A DNA stretch of 22,882 nt from a bacterium (lineage in GTDB: Bacteria; Hinthialibacterota; Hinthialibacteria; OLB16), in NCBI GenBank assembly GCA_022072055.1, contig JAJVIK010000022.1, positions 1 to 22,882 of the forward strand. Direction: 5' to 3'. Shown in pieces: positions 1 through 7,532 of the stretch; position 1 is the stretch's first letter; each line of letters begins with the position of its first letter. The translations under genes and the position numbers were made by a program. The notes under the pieces were generated by a model. It had not been told where the DNA came from, made no database searches, and saw only the letters and a program-made list of their open reading frames with translations.

Positions 1-2
1 CC

Positions 3-827
3 GAACCCTCCCTATCCCCATCCGAGGCGCCGACGCCTGGCGCGAGCCAGGGACCGGTTCCGGAAGCGGGCATCGTTCAGGGTGGGGGCCTGGACTCCCG
101 ACCCGCGGGGGGGTCGATCGAGGATTCCTTGTTACCCGACCTTCCAAGCGCCTCCGGCGACTCAGCCGATTCCACTCCCATGGAACTCGCCCTGCGCGGG
201 TCCGAGTCGGGAGGGCTTTCCGGACCGATCGAGGACCCCTTCGCCCCGGTCGGGGGGGGCTCGAAGGACAGCTTCACCGAATCCTTTCCCTCGCTTAGCG
301 GTGGCTCCTCAACCGTTTCTCCCGCGCCCGCAAACCCCTCACCCCTGGGGACCGCCTTCGGAGTGGTCCGTGGGGGAGCGCCCGCGCCGGTTTTCACAGC
401 CTCCACCATGAATGGCGGGACCTTCGACTTGGCATCGCATCGCGGCCGTGTGGTGGTGCTCGATTTCTGGTTCAGCACCTGCGGACCTTGCCTGCGCTCC
501 ATGCCCGCGCTCGAGCAACTGCGCCGTCAGTTCAGCGAAGACCAAGTGGTGATCATCGGGATGAACGCGGACCAGACCCGCACCGCCGCGGAGCGCCACA
601 TCCGTCAGTCCCCGCATCCCTGGGACCATGTGTACACCCCCGCGACTCGCCCCGATTTGCGCAAGACCTTCGCGGTGAATCTGTACCCCACCTTCCTGGT
701 GATTGATCAAGTCGGGAACATCCAGTATCGCGGGAACAATGCGCAGCAGGCCGTGGCCAAGGTGGTTGAGCTCGTTCAGACCCCCTCGATACCCCAGGGG
801 GCGGGGACCATGGCGGCTGTCCGGTAA
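3..827 (+). CDS. TlpA/ResA-like thioredoxin-fold protein, 5' partial
   Basis: The reading frame is open to the left window edge, so the true start is not visible and this is the 3' part of a gene. The first ~118 visible residues are Pro/Gly/Ser-rich low-complexity sequence, probably a disordered linker. From about base 357 a thioredoxin fold begins: APAPVF, then FWFSTCGPCLRSMP with the redox pair CGPC at bases 480-491, then a PTFLVID segment with the cis-Pro (NLYPTFLVID). This order (AhpC/TSA-like start, CxxC, cis-Pro) is typical of TlpA/ResA-type thiol-disulfide oxidoreductases, which usually act outside the cytoplasmic membrane. The next gene encodes a c-type cytochrome. Thioredoxins of this type often keep haem-binding CxxCH cysteines reduced, so a maturation role is a reasonable inference, not shown. 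An internal ATG at 180 has no good ribosome site. Confidence 0.85.
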   Translation, partial: EPSLSPSEAPTPGASQGPVPEAGIVQGGGLDSRPAGGSIEDSLLPDLPSASGDSADSTPMELALRGSESGGLSGPIEDPFAPVGGGSKDSFTESFPSLSGGSSTVSPAPANPSPLGTAFGVVRGGAPAPVFTASTMNGGTFDLASHRGRVVVLDFWFSTCGPCLRSMPALEQLRRQFSEDQVVIIGMNADQTRTAAERHIRQSPHPWDHVYTPATRPDLRKTFAVNLYPTFLVIDQVGNIQYRGNNAQQAVAKVVELVQTPSIPQGAGTMAAVR

Positions 828-918
828 GGGTGTTGCCTTTTGCCACTCGCGGCGGTATGAAAGCATCCTCGGAATCACAATCCGCTTTTTCAATAACCCA
901 ATCTGGAGGTGTGTTCAC

Positions 919-1311
919 GTGCTGAAACGCATTCTGCCCGTTGTGCCTGTCGCGCTGATCGCTCTGGTCGCCGCCGTTGTCTTGGGGTGGCCATCCAAGT
1001 CCGAAGGCGATCCGCAGTTCAAGAACGTGCAGGTCCTCACCGACCTCACCATGGATGAGCTTCAGGATTACATGGCCGAGATGGTCGAGCACCTGGGAGT
1101 CAAGAAGTGCACCTTCTGCCACGCCCAGGACAAGTCCTCGGATGAGAAGGAGCACAAGGTCATCGCCCGCCAATTCATCAAGTTCACCAAGGAGCTGAAC
1201 GAGGGTTTCTTCAAGGACAAGGAGAGCAAGGTGACTTGTTACACCTGCCATCGCGGGCAGGAGAAGCCGATCAACAAGCCAGAGGAAGAGGGCAAGGCGG
1301 AACAGAAGTAG
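919..1311 (+). CDS. Small dihaem cytochrome c, photosynthetic reaction-centre cytochrome-like family
   Basis: A 130-residue protein starting at GTG 919, chosen because GGAGGT at 905-910 sits 8 bases upstream and the predicted protein then begins with an export signal or anchor (residues 4-23, LPVVPVALIALVAAVV). It has two haem c sites, CTFCH (64-68) and CYTCH (107-111, followed by RG). The surrounding pattern (a helix with Met52/Met55 before LGVKKC, then AR-F-K, N, VTCYTCHRG, P) matches the repeat unit of the tetrahaem cytochrome subunit of photosynthetic reaction centres. That domain is common as a stand-alone protein in non-phototrophs, so no photosynthesis is implied. The C-terminus is short, charged and Lys/Glu-rich. 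It is probably an exported electron carrier; its partner is unknown. It lies 91 bp after the thioredoxin gene and could be co-transcribed. Confidence 0.85.
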   Translation: MLKRILPVVPVALIALVAAVVLGWPSKSEGDPQFKNVQVLTDLTMDELQDYMAEMVEHLGVKKCTFCHAQDKSSDEKEHKVIARQFIKFTKELNEGFFKDKESKVTCYTCHRGQEKPINKPEEEGKAEQK

Positions 1312-1318
1312 GAAAGCC

Positions 1319-1362
1319 GCTCCATGGCGGGGGTTGTTTGCAGGCGGCCCCCGCCGTGGAGC
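1319..1362. terminator. Strong hairpin between convergent genes (bidirectional terminator candidate)
   Basis: The left arm at 1319-1333 pairs with 1348-1362 over 15 bp with a single T-G wobble, closing a 14-nt loop. It fills the 57-bp gap between the plus-strand cytochrome stop (1311) and the minus-strand apt stop (1369). Neither side has a T-tract, so it is not a textbook intrinsic terminator. Position and stem strength still argue for transcript-end formation on both strands. Confidence 0.6.
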
Positions 1363-1368
1363 ATTGAC

Positions 1369-1887
1369 TCAGAAGGTGATCGCGGAGAAGACCTCCACAT
1401 CCGCGAGCTGCTTGCGGCCCCCCAGATCGGCGAGTTCGATCAGGAATCCGGCCTCGAGAATCTCCACTCCCTCGAAGTGCTTGAGAAGGTTGACCGCCGC
1501 GCGCATGGTTCCGCCGGTGGCCAGCAGGTCATCGATGAGCACCACCCGATCCCCCTCGGAGAGGGCGTCGCGGTGGATTTGAATCCGGTCTTCGCCGTAT
1601 TCGAGCGCATAGGTCTCGGTGTATGTCGGGGCGGGGAGTTTGCCCGCCTTTCGGATCAAGACAATCCCGCAGCCGAGCTTGTAGGCCAAGGCGGAGCCGA
1701 TCAGGAAACCGCGCGACTCGATTCCCGCGATCGCGGAGACCTTCCGAGGCGCGTAACGCTCCGCGAAGAGGTCCACGGCCTGCTGAAACAGTCTCCCATC
1801 CTTGAGTAGGGTGGTGATGTCGCGGAACAGGATTCCCGGTTTGGGGAAATCCGGGACCCCGCGGATGGCGTCACGCAGATGGTTCAT
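1369..1887 (-). CDS. apt: Adenine phosphoribosyltransferase
   Basis: A 172-residue cytoplasmic purine-salvage enzyme that makes AMP and pyrophosphate from adenine and PRPP. The length matches the family. Visible hallmarks are the N-terminal PDFPKPGILFRDITTLL segment (12-28), the IAGIESRGFLIGSALA segment (53-68), a flexible loop with RKAGKLP (79-85), and the PRPP-binding motif VVLIDDLLATGGTM (115-128). The start is ATG 1887 with an AGAGGA ribosome site just upstream. It begins 21 bp after the stop of nrdJ on the same strand, so it is likely co-transcribed with nrdJ as a small nucleotide-metabolism operon. Confidence 0.97.
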   Translation of the reverse strand: MNHLRDAIRGVPDFPKPGILFRDITTLLKDGRLFQQAVDLFAERYAPRKVSAIAGIESRGFLIGSALAYKLGCGIVLIRKAGKLPAPTYTETYALEYGEDRIQIHRDALSEGDRVVLIDDLLATGGTMRAAVNLLKHFEGVEILEAGFLIELADLGGRKQLADVEVFSAITF

Positions 1888-1908
1888 GTCGATTCCTCTT
1901 TTACCGGG

Positions 1909-4900
1909 TTACGAGCAGCCGGTGGTGGCCCCGCAGGACACGCATTTGAGGCAGGTGCCGTTGCGCACCAGGGTCATCTGCCCGCAAGTCCCGCAGGGGT
2001 CCCCCTCGAAGCCCTTGAGGCGCGCCTCGGCCACCTTCCGCTGCATGACCATCGCGTCGCTTCGTTCAAGGGTCGCGGTCATGGCCTTCGGAGCGCTCCA
2101 CTCCGGCTCGGCGTGGGCGGCATGGGCGCCGTTGCCGTTCGCGGCCCCATTCCCGCCATTCTTGCCCGGTGAGGAAACGAGGTCCAGGTGAACCGAGCGT
2201 TGCGTGAGGGGATGAAGCGGGGCGGCGGCCTCGGAGGAGATCACCCTCTCGATCACGATCTCCTCGTCATCAAAGGCGGGTTCGTCATCCGGCCGGCCCA
2301 AGGTGTCGCTGCGCAAGTCTTCCGGACTCACCTGGGCCAGATCATAACGTCCAAGATATGAGACCGCGAGCTCGCGGAAGATGTAATCGATCACCGAGGT
2401 GCTCATCTTGATGAACGGGTTGCCATCCACTCCGCCGTTGGGCTCGAAGCGCGTGAATACAAAGGCATCCACGAACTCATCCAGCGGCACTCCATACTGA
2501 AGGCCTAGCGAAATCGAAATCGCGAAGCAGTTCATCAGGCTACGGAAGGCGGCCCCTTCCTTGTGCATGTCAACGAAAATCTCGCCGAGGGTCCCATCCG
2601 AAAACTCGCCGGTTCGGAGGTAGACCTTGTGCCCGCCAACGCGCGCCTTCTGGGTGTACCCGCTGCGTCGATGGGGCAGGCGGCGACGTTTCGCGAGGTA
2701 GCGGTGAACCACCCGCTCGGCCACTCGCTGCGCGGCCTCGGAAGAGGTCTTGGGCGCCTCCCATTCCTCATCCACGAGTTGCGCGGCGGACTGCGCGCTG
2801 AGCGGCTGGCTGAGTTTGGAGCCATCCCGGTAAAGCGCGATGGCCTTGAGCATCAGGCGCCAGGCCTTTTCGTAGGCGCTCCGCACCTCCTCAACGGAGG
2901 CGTGGTTGGGCATGTTGATGGTCTTGGAGATCGCCCCCGAAATGAACGGCTGAGCGGCGGCCATCATCCGCAGGTGCCCGTCCGGCTGGATGAAGCGCTT
3001 TCCGGTCCGTCCGCAAGGGCTGGCGCAATCGAACACCGGGAGATGCTCTTCCGCCAGGCGCGGCGCGCCCTCAATGGTCATTCGCCCGCAGACAACCTGG
3101 TTGGCCTCCTCGATCTCCCCCTCGGTGAAGCCGACGGCCTTGAGCAGGTCGAAATCCCAGGCCGCGAGCTGCTCCTCCGGGATGCCCAGGTGCGAGCGGC
3201 AAAACTCTTCCCCGATGTTGAACTTGTTGAACACATACCGGATGTCGAACGCCGACTGGAGTTCCGGCTCGATCCGTGAAAGCGCCTCCTCGGTGAATCC
3301 TTTCTCGAGTAGGGCCGCGCGAGTGACATGGACGGAACGGTCCAGAGAGGCGGTTCCGACTATGTATTCGACAATGTCTTTGATTTCCTCGGCGGAGTAT
3401 CCGAGACGGTGCAAGGCGACCGGGACCGACTGGTTCACGATCCGGAAATAGCCTCCGCCCGCGAGCTTTTTGAACTTGACCAAGGCGTAATCCGGCTCGA
3501 TCCCGGTGGTGTCGCAATCCATCACCAGGCTGATGGTGCCGGTGGGAGCCACCACGGTGGTCTGGGCGTTGCGGTAACCGTAACGCTCTCCAAGTTCGAG
3601 CGCCTCATCCCAGGTCTCGCGCGCGGCGGCGAGCAGGTCGGGGGGGCAGATCTCGGGATTGATGGCGCAGGGGAAGACCGAAAGCCCCTCGTATTCGCTG
3701 TTCGGCGTGTGGTAGGCCGCGCGACGGTGGTTCCGGATCACGCGCAGCATGGGCTCACGATTGCGGTGGAATCCGGGGAATGGTCCAAGCTCGCGCGCCA
3801 GCATCGCCGAGGTGGCGTAGGACCGCGCGGTCATGATCGCCGAAAGCGCGCCGGTGATCGCCACCGCTTGCGGGGAGTCATAGGGAATCCCCATCACCAT
3901 CAGCAGCGAGCCCAGATTGGCGTACCCCAGACCGAGGGTTCGGAACTCGTGCGAGCGGCGGGCGATGGACTTGGCCGGAAACTGCGCCATCAGAACCGAG
4001 ATCTCCAGGGTGAGGGTCCAGAGATGACAGGCGTGACGGAACCCCTCGATGTCGAAGCGCCCGCTCTCCAGGTCGATGAACGACATCAGGTTGATCGAGG
4101 CCAGGTTGCAGGCGGTGTCATCCAGGAACATGTATTCCGAGCAGGGATTCGAGGCGTTGATCCGACCATCCGAGGGGCAGGTGTGCCACTCGTTGATCGT
4201 GGTGTCGAACTGCACGCCCGGGTCGGCGCAAGCCCAGGCGGCGTAGGCAACCTGCGACCAGAGGTCGGCGGCTTGGACAGTCTTGCTCGGCTTCTTGTCG
4301 GTCCGGCGGCGCAGGACCCACTCCTTGTCTTCTTGAGCCGCGCGCATGAATTCGTTGGTCACTCGTACCGAGTTGTTCGAGTTCTGGCCGGAAACCGTGG
4401 CGTAACCCTCGGACTCCCAATCCGTGGTGATCGCCGGGAAATCAATCCCGGTGTATCCCTGCGAGGCGAGGTGAATGGCTCGCTGGATGTAGTTGTCGGG
4501 AACCTCGTGCAGCCGGGCATCGCGAACCGTCCCCGCCAACACCCGGTTTTTGCGGAGGGTGAAGCGGTCTTCGCCCTTGAGGGAATGGTCCGCGAAGCAG
4601 GCCCGCATGATCGCGTTCATGTGATGGCTGCAAATCCGGCTGCCGGCGACCATCGCGGCCACCTTCTGCTCCTCGCGGACCTTCCAATTGATGAACTCCT
4701 CGATGTCCGGATGGTCGATATCCACGACGACCATCTTGGCCGCGCGGCGGGTGGTGCCTCCGGACTTGATGGCGCCCGCCGAGCGATCTCCGATCCGCAA
4801 GAAGCTCATCAGGCCGGAGCTCCTTCCTCCGCCCGAAAGCGCCTCCCCCGCGCCCCTTAGGCTCGAAAAGTTGGTCCCGGTCCCCGAACCGTATTTGAAT

Positions 4901-5571
4901 AGGCGCGCCTCACGGGTCCATAGATCCATGATCCCGCCCTCCTTGACCAGGTCATCCGAGACCGATTGGATGAAGCAGGCGTGGGGCTGGGGACGTTCAT
5001 AGGCGCTTTGGGAAAGGCGGACCTCGCCGGTCTTGGGGTCCACGAAGTAATGCCCTTGAGCGGGGCCCTCGATGCCGTAGGCCCAATGCAGACCGGTGTT
5101 GAACCATTGCGGCGAGTTGGGCGCCCCCATCTGAGCCGCGAGGGTGTAGCGCATTTCATCGAAATAAGCGCGGGCCTCCTCCTCGGAGCTGAAATAGCCG
5201 TGCTTCCAGCCCCAATAGGTCCAACAGCCGGCGAGGCGATCGAAGACCATGCGCCCATCCCGCTCCCCGCCGTAGCGTTCGCTTTCAGGCAGAGCCTTGA
5301 GGGCGTCCGTGTCCGGCTCCGAGCGCTGGAGCCACTCCGGGACCTCTTCTTCCCTCACTTTGCGGAGTCGGGTTGGGATTCCGGCTTTTCGACAGTATTT
5401 CTGCGCCAGAATATCGGTGGCGACCTGCGACCAGCGGCCGGGGACCAGGACATCCTTGGCCTCAAAGACCACGGTCCCATCGGTGTTGACAATGCGCGAG
5501 GAGCGCGGCTTGAAATCCAGCGAGCTATAAGGGCAACGATCCGACTGCGTGAAACGGCGTGAGATATTCAT
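1909..5571 (-). CDS. nrdJ: Adenosylcobalamin-dependent (class II) ribonucleotide reductase, large form
   Basis: Reduces ribonucleotides to deoxyribonucleotides using a thiyl radical generated by adenosylcobalamin. The protein is 1220 residues from ATG 5571, chosen over the in-frame ATG at 5634 because GGGAGGG (5581-5587) lies ~10 nt upstream and MNISRRFT resembles the usual family start. The active-site loop N475-P-C477-S-E479 matches the class II N-P-C-x-E motif with the radical Cys. C488 lies 11 residues later, as expected for one redox Cys, and C199 (in HACFIQS) is the likely partner. [11 protein letters not shown] and [20 protein letters not shown] are further family blocks. A C-terminal TSCPD-type domain (about 950-1065) is followed by a cysteine-rich tail (CGTCGQ...[13 protein letters not shown]), probably a metal site or the redox-shuttle cysteines. 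No intein or frameshift is seen. Confidence 0.97.
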   Translation of the reverse strand: MNISRRFTQSDRCPYSSLDFKPRSSRIVNTDGTVVFEAKDVLVPGRWSQVATDILAQKYCRKAGIPTRLRKVREEEVPEWLQRSEPDTDALKALPESERYGGERDGRMVFDRLAGCWTYWGWKHGYFSSEEEARAYFDEMRYTLAAQMGAPNSPQWFNTGLHWAYGIEGPAQGHYFVDPKTGEVRLSQSAYERPQPHACFIQSVSDDLVKEGGIMDLWTREARLFKYGSGTGTNFSSLRGAGEALSGGGRSSGLMSFLRIGDRSAGAIKSGGTTRRAAKMVVVDIDHPDIEEFINWKVREEQKVAAMVAGSRICSHHMNAIMRACFADHSLKGEDRFTLRKNRVLAGTVRDARLHEVPDNYIQRAIHLASQGYTGIDFPAITTDWESEGYATVSGQNSNNSVRVTNEFMRAAQEDKEWVLRRRTDKKPSKTVQAADLWSQVAYAAWACADPGVQFDTTINEWHTCPSDGRINASNPCSEYMFLDDTACNLASINLMSFIDLESGRFDIEGFRHACHLWTLTLEISVLMAQFPAKSIARRSHEFRTLGLGYANLGSLLMVMGIPYDSPQAVAITGALSAIMTARSYATSAMLARELGPFPGFHRNREPMLRVIRNHRRAAYHTPNSEYEGLSVFPCAINPEICPPDLLAAARETWDEALELGERYGYRNAQTTVVAPTGTISLVMDCDTTGIEPDYALVKFKKLAGGGYFRIVNQSVPVALHRLGYSAEEIKDIVEYIVGTASLDRSVHVTRAALLEKGFTEEALSRIEPELQSAFDIRYVFNKFNIGEEFCRSHLGIPEEQLAAWDFDLLKAVGFTEGEIEEANQVVCGRMTIEGAPRLAEEHLPVFDCASPCGRTGKRFIQPDGHLRMMAAAQPFISGAISKTINMPNHASVEEVRSAYEKAWRLMLKAIALYRDGSKLSQPLSAQSAAQLVDEEWEAPKTSSEAAQRVAERVVHRYLAKRRRLPHRRSGYTQKARVGGHKVYLRTGEFSDGTLGEIFVDMHKEGAAFRSLMNCFAISISLGLQYGVPLDEFVDAFVFTRFEPNGGVDGNPFIKMSTSVIDYIFRELAVSYLGRYDLAQVSPEDLRSDTLGRPDDEPAFDDEEIVIERVISSEAAAPLHPLTQRSVHLDLVSSPGKNGGNGAANGNGAHAAHAEPEWSAPKAMTATLERSDAMVMQRKVAEARLKGFEGDPCGTCGQMTLVRNGTCLKCVSCGATTGCS

Positions 5572-5664
5572 GGCGGGCTTCCCTCCCCTGGTCAGACCGA
5601 GATGTGGAACTGAGATGTCGCGGGTCCTTGGCATGAAGGGGGATTCCGATGCCGAAAGCCCGCC
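5572..5664 (-). promoter_or_regulatory. Candidate structured 5' leader of nrdJ that could mask the ribosome site
   Basis: On the nrdJ transcript, GGCGGGCTT (complement of 5656-5664) can pair perfectly with AAGCCCGCC (complement of 5572-5580), the nine bases directly before the AUG and next to the GGGAGGG Shine-Dalgarno. Inside the loop a second hairpin forms, GGCAT/ATGCC (arms 5649-5653 and 5630-5634). The 11-mer CCCCTGGTCAG occurs twice on the plus strand (5585-5595 and 5664-5674), once beside each arm. GAGATGT is also repeated (5599-5605 and 5612-5618). These repeats and pairings are directly visible. A role in translation control is inferred. I saw no cobalamin-riboswitch B12 box on either strand. 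Confidence 0.45.
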
Positions 5665-6081
5665 CCCTGGTCAGGAAAGGAGCCTTTCCAACCGGTGGCG
5701 CCGAGAGTTAAGGAAACGTTAAGCGGTGCAGCGCTGAAACTCTCCCCGAAAATCCCCGAAAAAAACCCCGAAGCCCCCTTGATTGGGTAGTGCCGAGAAA
5801 CCTCAGACCAACGACATCTAGTAGTAGTGTCGGAACTCTAGCCCAACATCTTGAGGTTTGCAAGCAAAAAACCATCGCCGGGACCGACATTTCTTTTCCC
5901 CAGGTCCAAGTCCAGAAAAAGGGGGGGGTTAGCGGTCTCTCCGGCGAACTTGTTCACGGATATTCGACAGGCGGACCACAGGCCATCCACAGGCTGCGAA
6001 CAGGCTTCTCTTACCCTTGCCGTAGTCCCCCAAACCCCCGATACTGAATTCCCTCCGATTAGGGTCGGAGGAGTGAATGAC
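5665..6081. other. Divergent intergenic region with phased short repeats and an inverted repeat
   Basis: No convincing gene lies here. The plus-strand frame extending upstream of 6082 lacks a ribosome site and does not look coding. Visible elements are: GTTAAG twice, exactly 11 bp apart (5707, 5718), the spacing used by OmpR/PhoB-type regulators; CCCCGAA three times at 5744, 5754 and 5766; an 8-bp inverted repeat AAACCTCA (5798-5805) / TGAGGTTT (5852-5859) enclosing a CGACA/TGTCG hairpin (5812-5816/5828-5832); and CCACAGGC twice near 5976-5993. Promoters for nrdJ and the acetyltransferase must lie here, but I cannot assign -35/-10 boxes with confidence. Confidence 0.5.
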
Positions 6082-7365
6082 ATGGTTAGCGAGATTATCA
6101 ATCCTGTATTCCCCAGGGCCGAGCAGGCCCTTCTTGAAGAGGTGGTCGCCGAGGCCGCGCGCGGTCTGGAGGAGACCTACACGCCCGCCGACTGGAGACG
6201 TCTGAAGGTCGGACCGATGGATCCCGAGGAAGTTGCGCTCCGGGTGGGGGCGGGATCCGCCGCCTGGCCCGCGGTCCGGCGTGTCCTCCGCGTGTTTCAG
6301 GAAGCGGTGATGCCGGGGATATTCGGGGCCTCCAACGAAGCCCCACCGGAGGGCTTATCCCTTCCTTCCATCCTCAGTCTGGCCGCCGGACATTTGAGCG
6401 ACATCCTGTTCAGCTATTACGCTATTGAGCTCGAGGAGCAAGAGGCCCGCGAGGCCGCCGCTCACTCGGCCCTCCACTTGGTCTCGCGTCTTCCTGAGTT
6501 TCGGGATCATGCCGCCTGGAACATCTTCGCCTCCATGAAGGACCCGGCGGTGTGGGACGCCTTTATCCTCAGAAACGAAAGGGAGCGGGATCGTCTCGGA
6601 CAGCTCGACCTGATTCCCGAGATCGACCGCGCGATCAAGGCTCGCGACTCCGGCCTTTACACCGCGTTTCTCGCGGAGCACGGCTTCGATTACGTTGTGG
6701 ATTACCAGCGCCGCTTGATCAAGCGCGCCTATCCCGGATGGCGAGCGCTGTTGTTCCATGACATCGCGCACGCCCTGGCGCTCGGTGGGGAAACCGCCGA
6801 CGGTAGGGTCTCCGCCATCCCCGCGCCGTTTCTCCCGCGCGTGATCTCCGAACGAACCGCCAACCTGCACCAGACCGACCTGCACCCAGAGACCGTGATT
6901 GGGGACGCCAACTTCATCGAGCACCCTCACCGGGGAATCACCACCGGCCAAACCGGAAGGATTGGAGTGGGGTGCGTGCTCTATCCCTGCACGCTCGGGG
7001 GGGTCACGGACAAGGTGAAACCGCGCCACCCGCTGATCGGGGATTTTGTCCTGATCGGGACGGATGTGGGCATCTTCGGTCCGGTGACCGTGGGGGCCGG
7101 GTCGGTCATCGGGCCGAACACGGAGATCAATGGGATGGTTGAGATCGGCGAGCGGGTCCGGGTCCGCGCCGCCGTGGTGGCGCGCACGGTCATCACCGAA
7201 AGCGGGAAACCCGGAAGGATTGTCTTTGAAAAGGACACCACGGTCGGCGAGGAGTGCCTGGTGATCAACGATCAGCCGACCGATCTCATCATCCCCGCCG
7301 GTTCATCGCTTCCCGCCCATTCGCACGTGGTCAATGACGGCCAAGGAGGGCCGAAGATTCTGTAG
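6082..7365 (+). CDS. Serine O-acetyltransferase-like protein with long N-terminal extension
   Basis: A 427-residue protein. ATG 6082 is chosen because GGAGGAG (6067-6073) lies 8 nt upstream. The C-terminal part is a left-handed beta-helix of hexapeptide repeats. The catalytic residues of CysE are recognisable with matching spacing: D266 (TDLHPE), H281 (FIEHPHRG) and H316 (PRHPLIG) correspond to E. coli CysE D143, H158 and H193, the intervals being 15 and 35 residues in both. The family DHATG motif is changed to EHPHRG. About 263 residues precede the active site, against ~142 in CysE, and ~65 extra residues follow the usual helix end, so it is a long, divergent form. The expected reaction is O-acetylserine formation from serine and acetyl-CoA for cysteine synthesis. 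Another acyl acceptor is possible. It stands alone between a divergent and a downstream unrelated gene. Confidence 0.75.
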   Translation: MVSEIINPVFPRAEQALLEEVVAEAARGLEETYTPADWRRLKVGPMDPEEVALRVGAGSAAWPAVRRVLRVFQEAVMPGIFGASNEAPPEGLSLPSILSLAAGHLSDILFSYYAIELEEQEAREAAAHSALHLVSRLPEFRDHAAWNIFASMKDPAVWDAFILRNERERDRLGQLDLIPEIDRAIKARDSGLYTAFLAEHGFDYVVDYQRRLIKRAYPGWRALLFHDIAHALALGGETADGRVSAIPAPFLPRVISERTANLHQTDLHPETVIGDANFIEHPHRGITTGQTGRIGVGCVLYPCTLGGVTDKVKPRHPLIGDFVLIGTDVGIFGPVTVGAGSVIGPNTEINGMVEIGERVRVRAAVVARTVITESGKPGRIVFEKDTTVGEECLVINDQPTDLIIPAGSSLPAHSHVVNDGQGGPKIL

Positions 7366-7370
7366 TTGTG

Positions 7371-7392
7371 GAAACCTCCGGAGGGAGGTTTC
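7371..7392 (+). terminator. Hairpin after the acetyltransferase gene
   Basis: GAAACCTCC (7371-7379) and GGAGGTTTC (7384-7392) form a perfect 9-bp stem with a GGAG loop, 5 bp after the stop codon at 7365. There is no following T-tract, so termination is plausible but unproven. Confidence 0.5.
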
Positions 7393-7405
7393 GCGGATGC
7401 AGCGC

Positions 7406-7473
7406 GAGGTTTTGACCTCCGCGCGTGGACGGGTTAGAAGGTGGCGCTGAGGTTTCTTCCTCCGCGCGTGGAC
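7406..7473 (+). repeat. Imperfect direct repeat containing an exact 15-mer
   Basis: CCTCCGCGCGTGGAC occurs at 7416-7430 and again at 7459-7473 (43 bp apart). Each copy is preceded by GAGGTTT-like sequence that can fold back on the CCTC (for example GAGGT at 7406-7410 with ACCTC at 7415-7419). The repeats sit in the 167-bp gap upstream of the mannosidase. Their function is unknown. Confidence 0.6.
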
Positions 7474-7532
7474 ACTCGCGCGAGGCATCGGCCTCGACGA
7501 GGATTTTCGCGGTTCCGTAAGGAGTTCCATTC

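Noticed and set aside
3328-4860. 510-residue plus-strand open frame opposite nrdJ
   Set aside because: It lies wholly antisense to a clearly conserved enzyme, shows no domain or ribosome site, and is the usual long antisense frame of GC-rich coding DNA.
1909-5571. Intein or frameshift in nrdJ
   Set aside because: The frame is continuous and the 1220-residue length fits the large B12-dependent form with its C-terminal TSCPD-type domain. No intein splice-site blocks are seen.
5946-5955. GAAC-TT-GTTC palindrome as an SOS/LexA box
   Set aside because: The spacer is 2 bp, while the Gram-positive type box needs 4 bp. A single short palindrome is expected by chance.
5851-6081. 77-residue upstream extension of the acetyltransferase frame
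   Set aside because: There is no ribosome site at 5851 and the composition is non-coding, whereas ATG 6082 has GGAGGAG at ideal spacing.
5572-6081. Cobalamin riboswitch upstream of the B12-dependent reductase
   Set aside because: I looked for the conserved B12-box core (GCCACTG and its complement) and found none on either strand. The leader structure seen is different.
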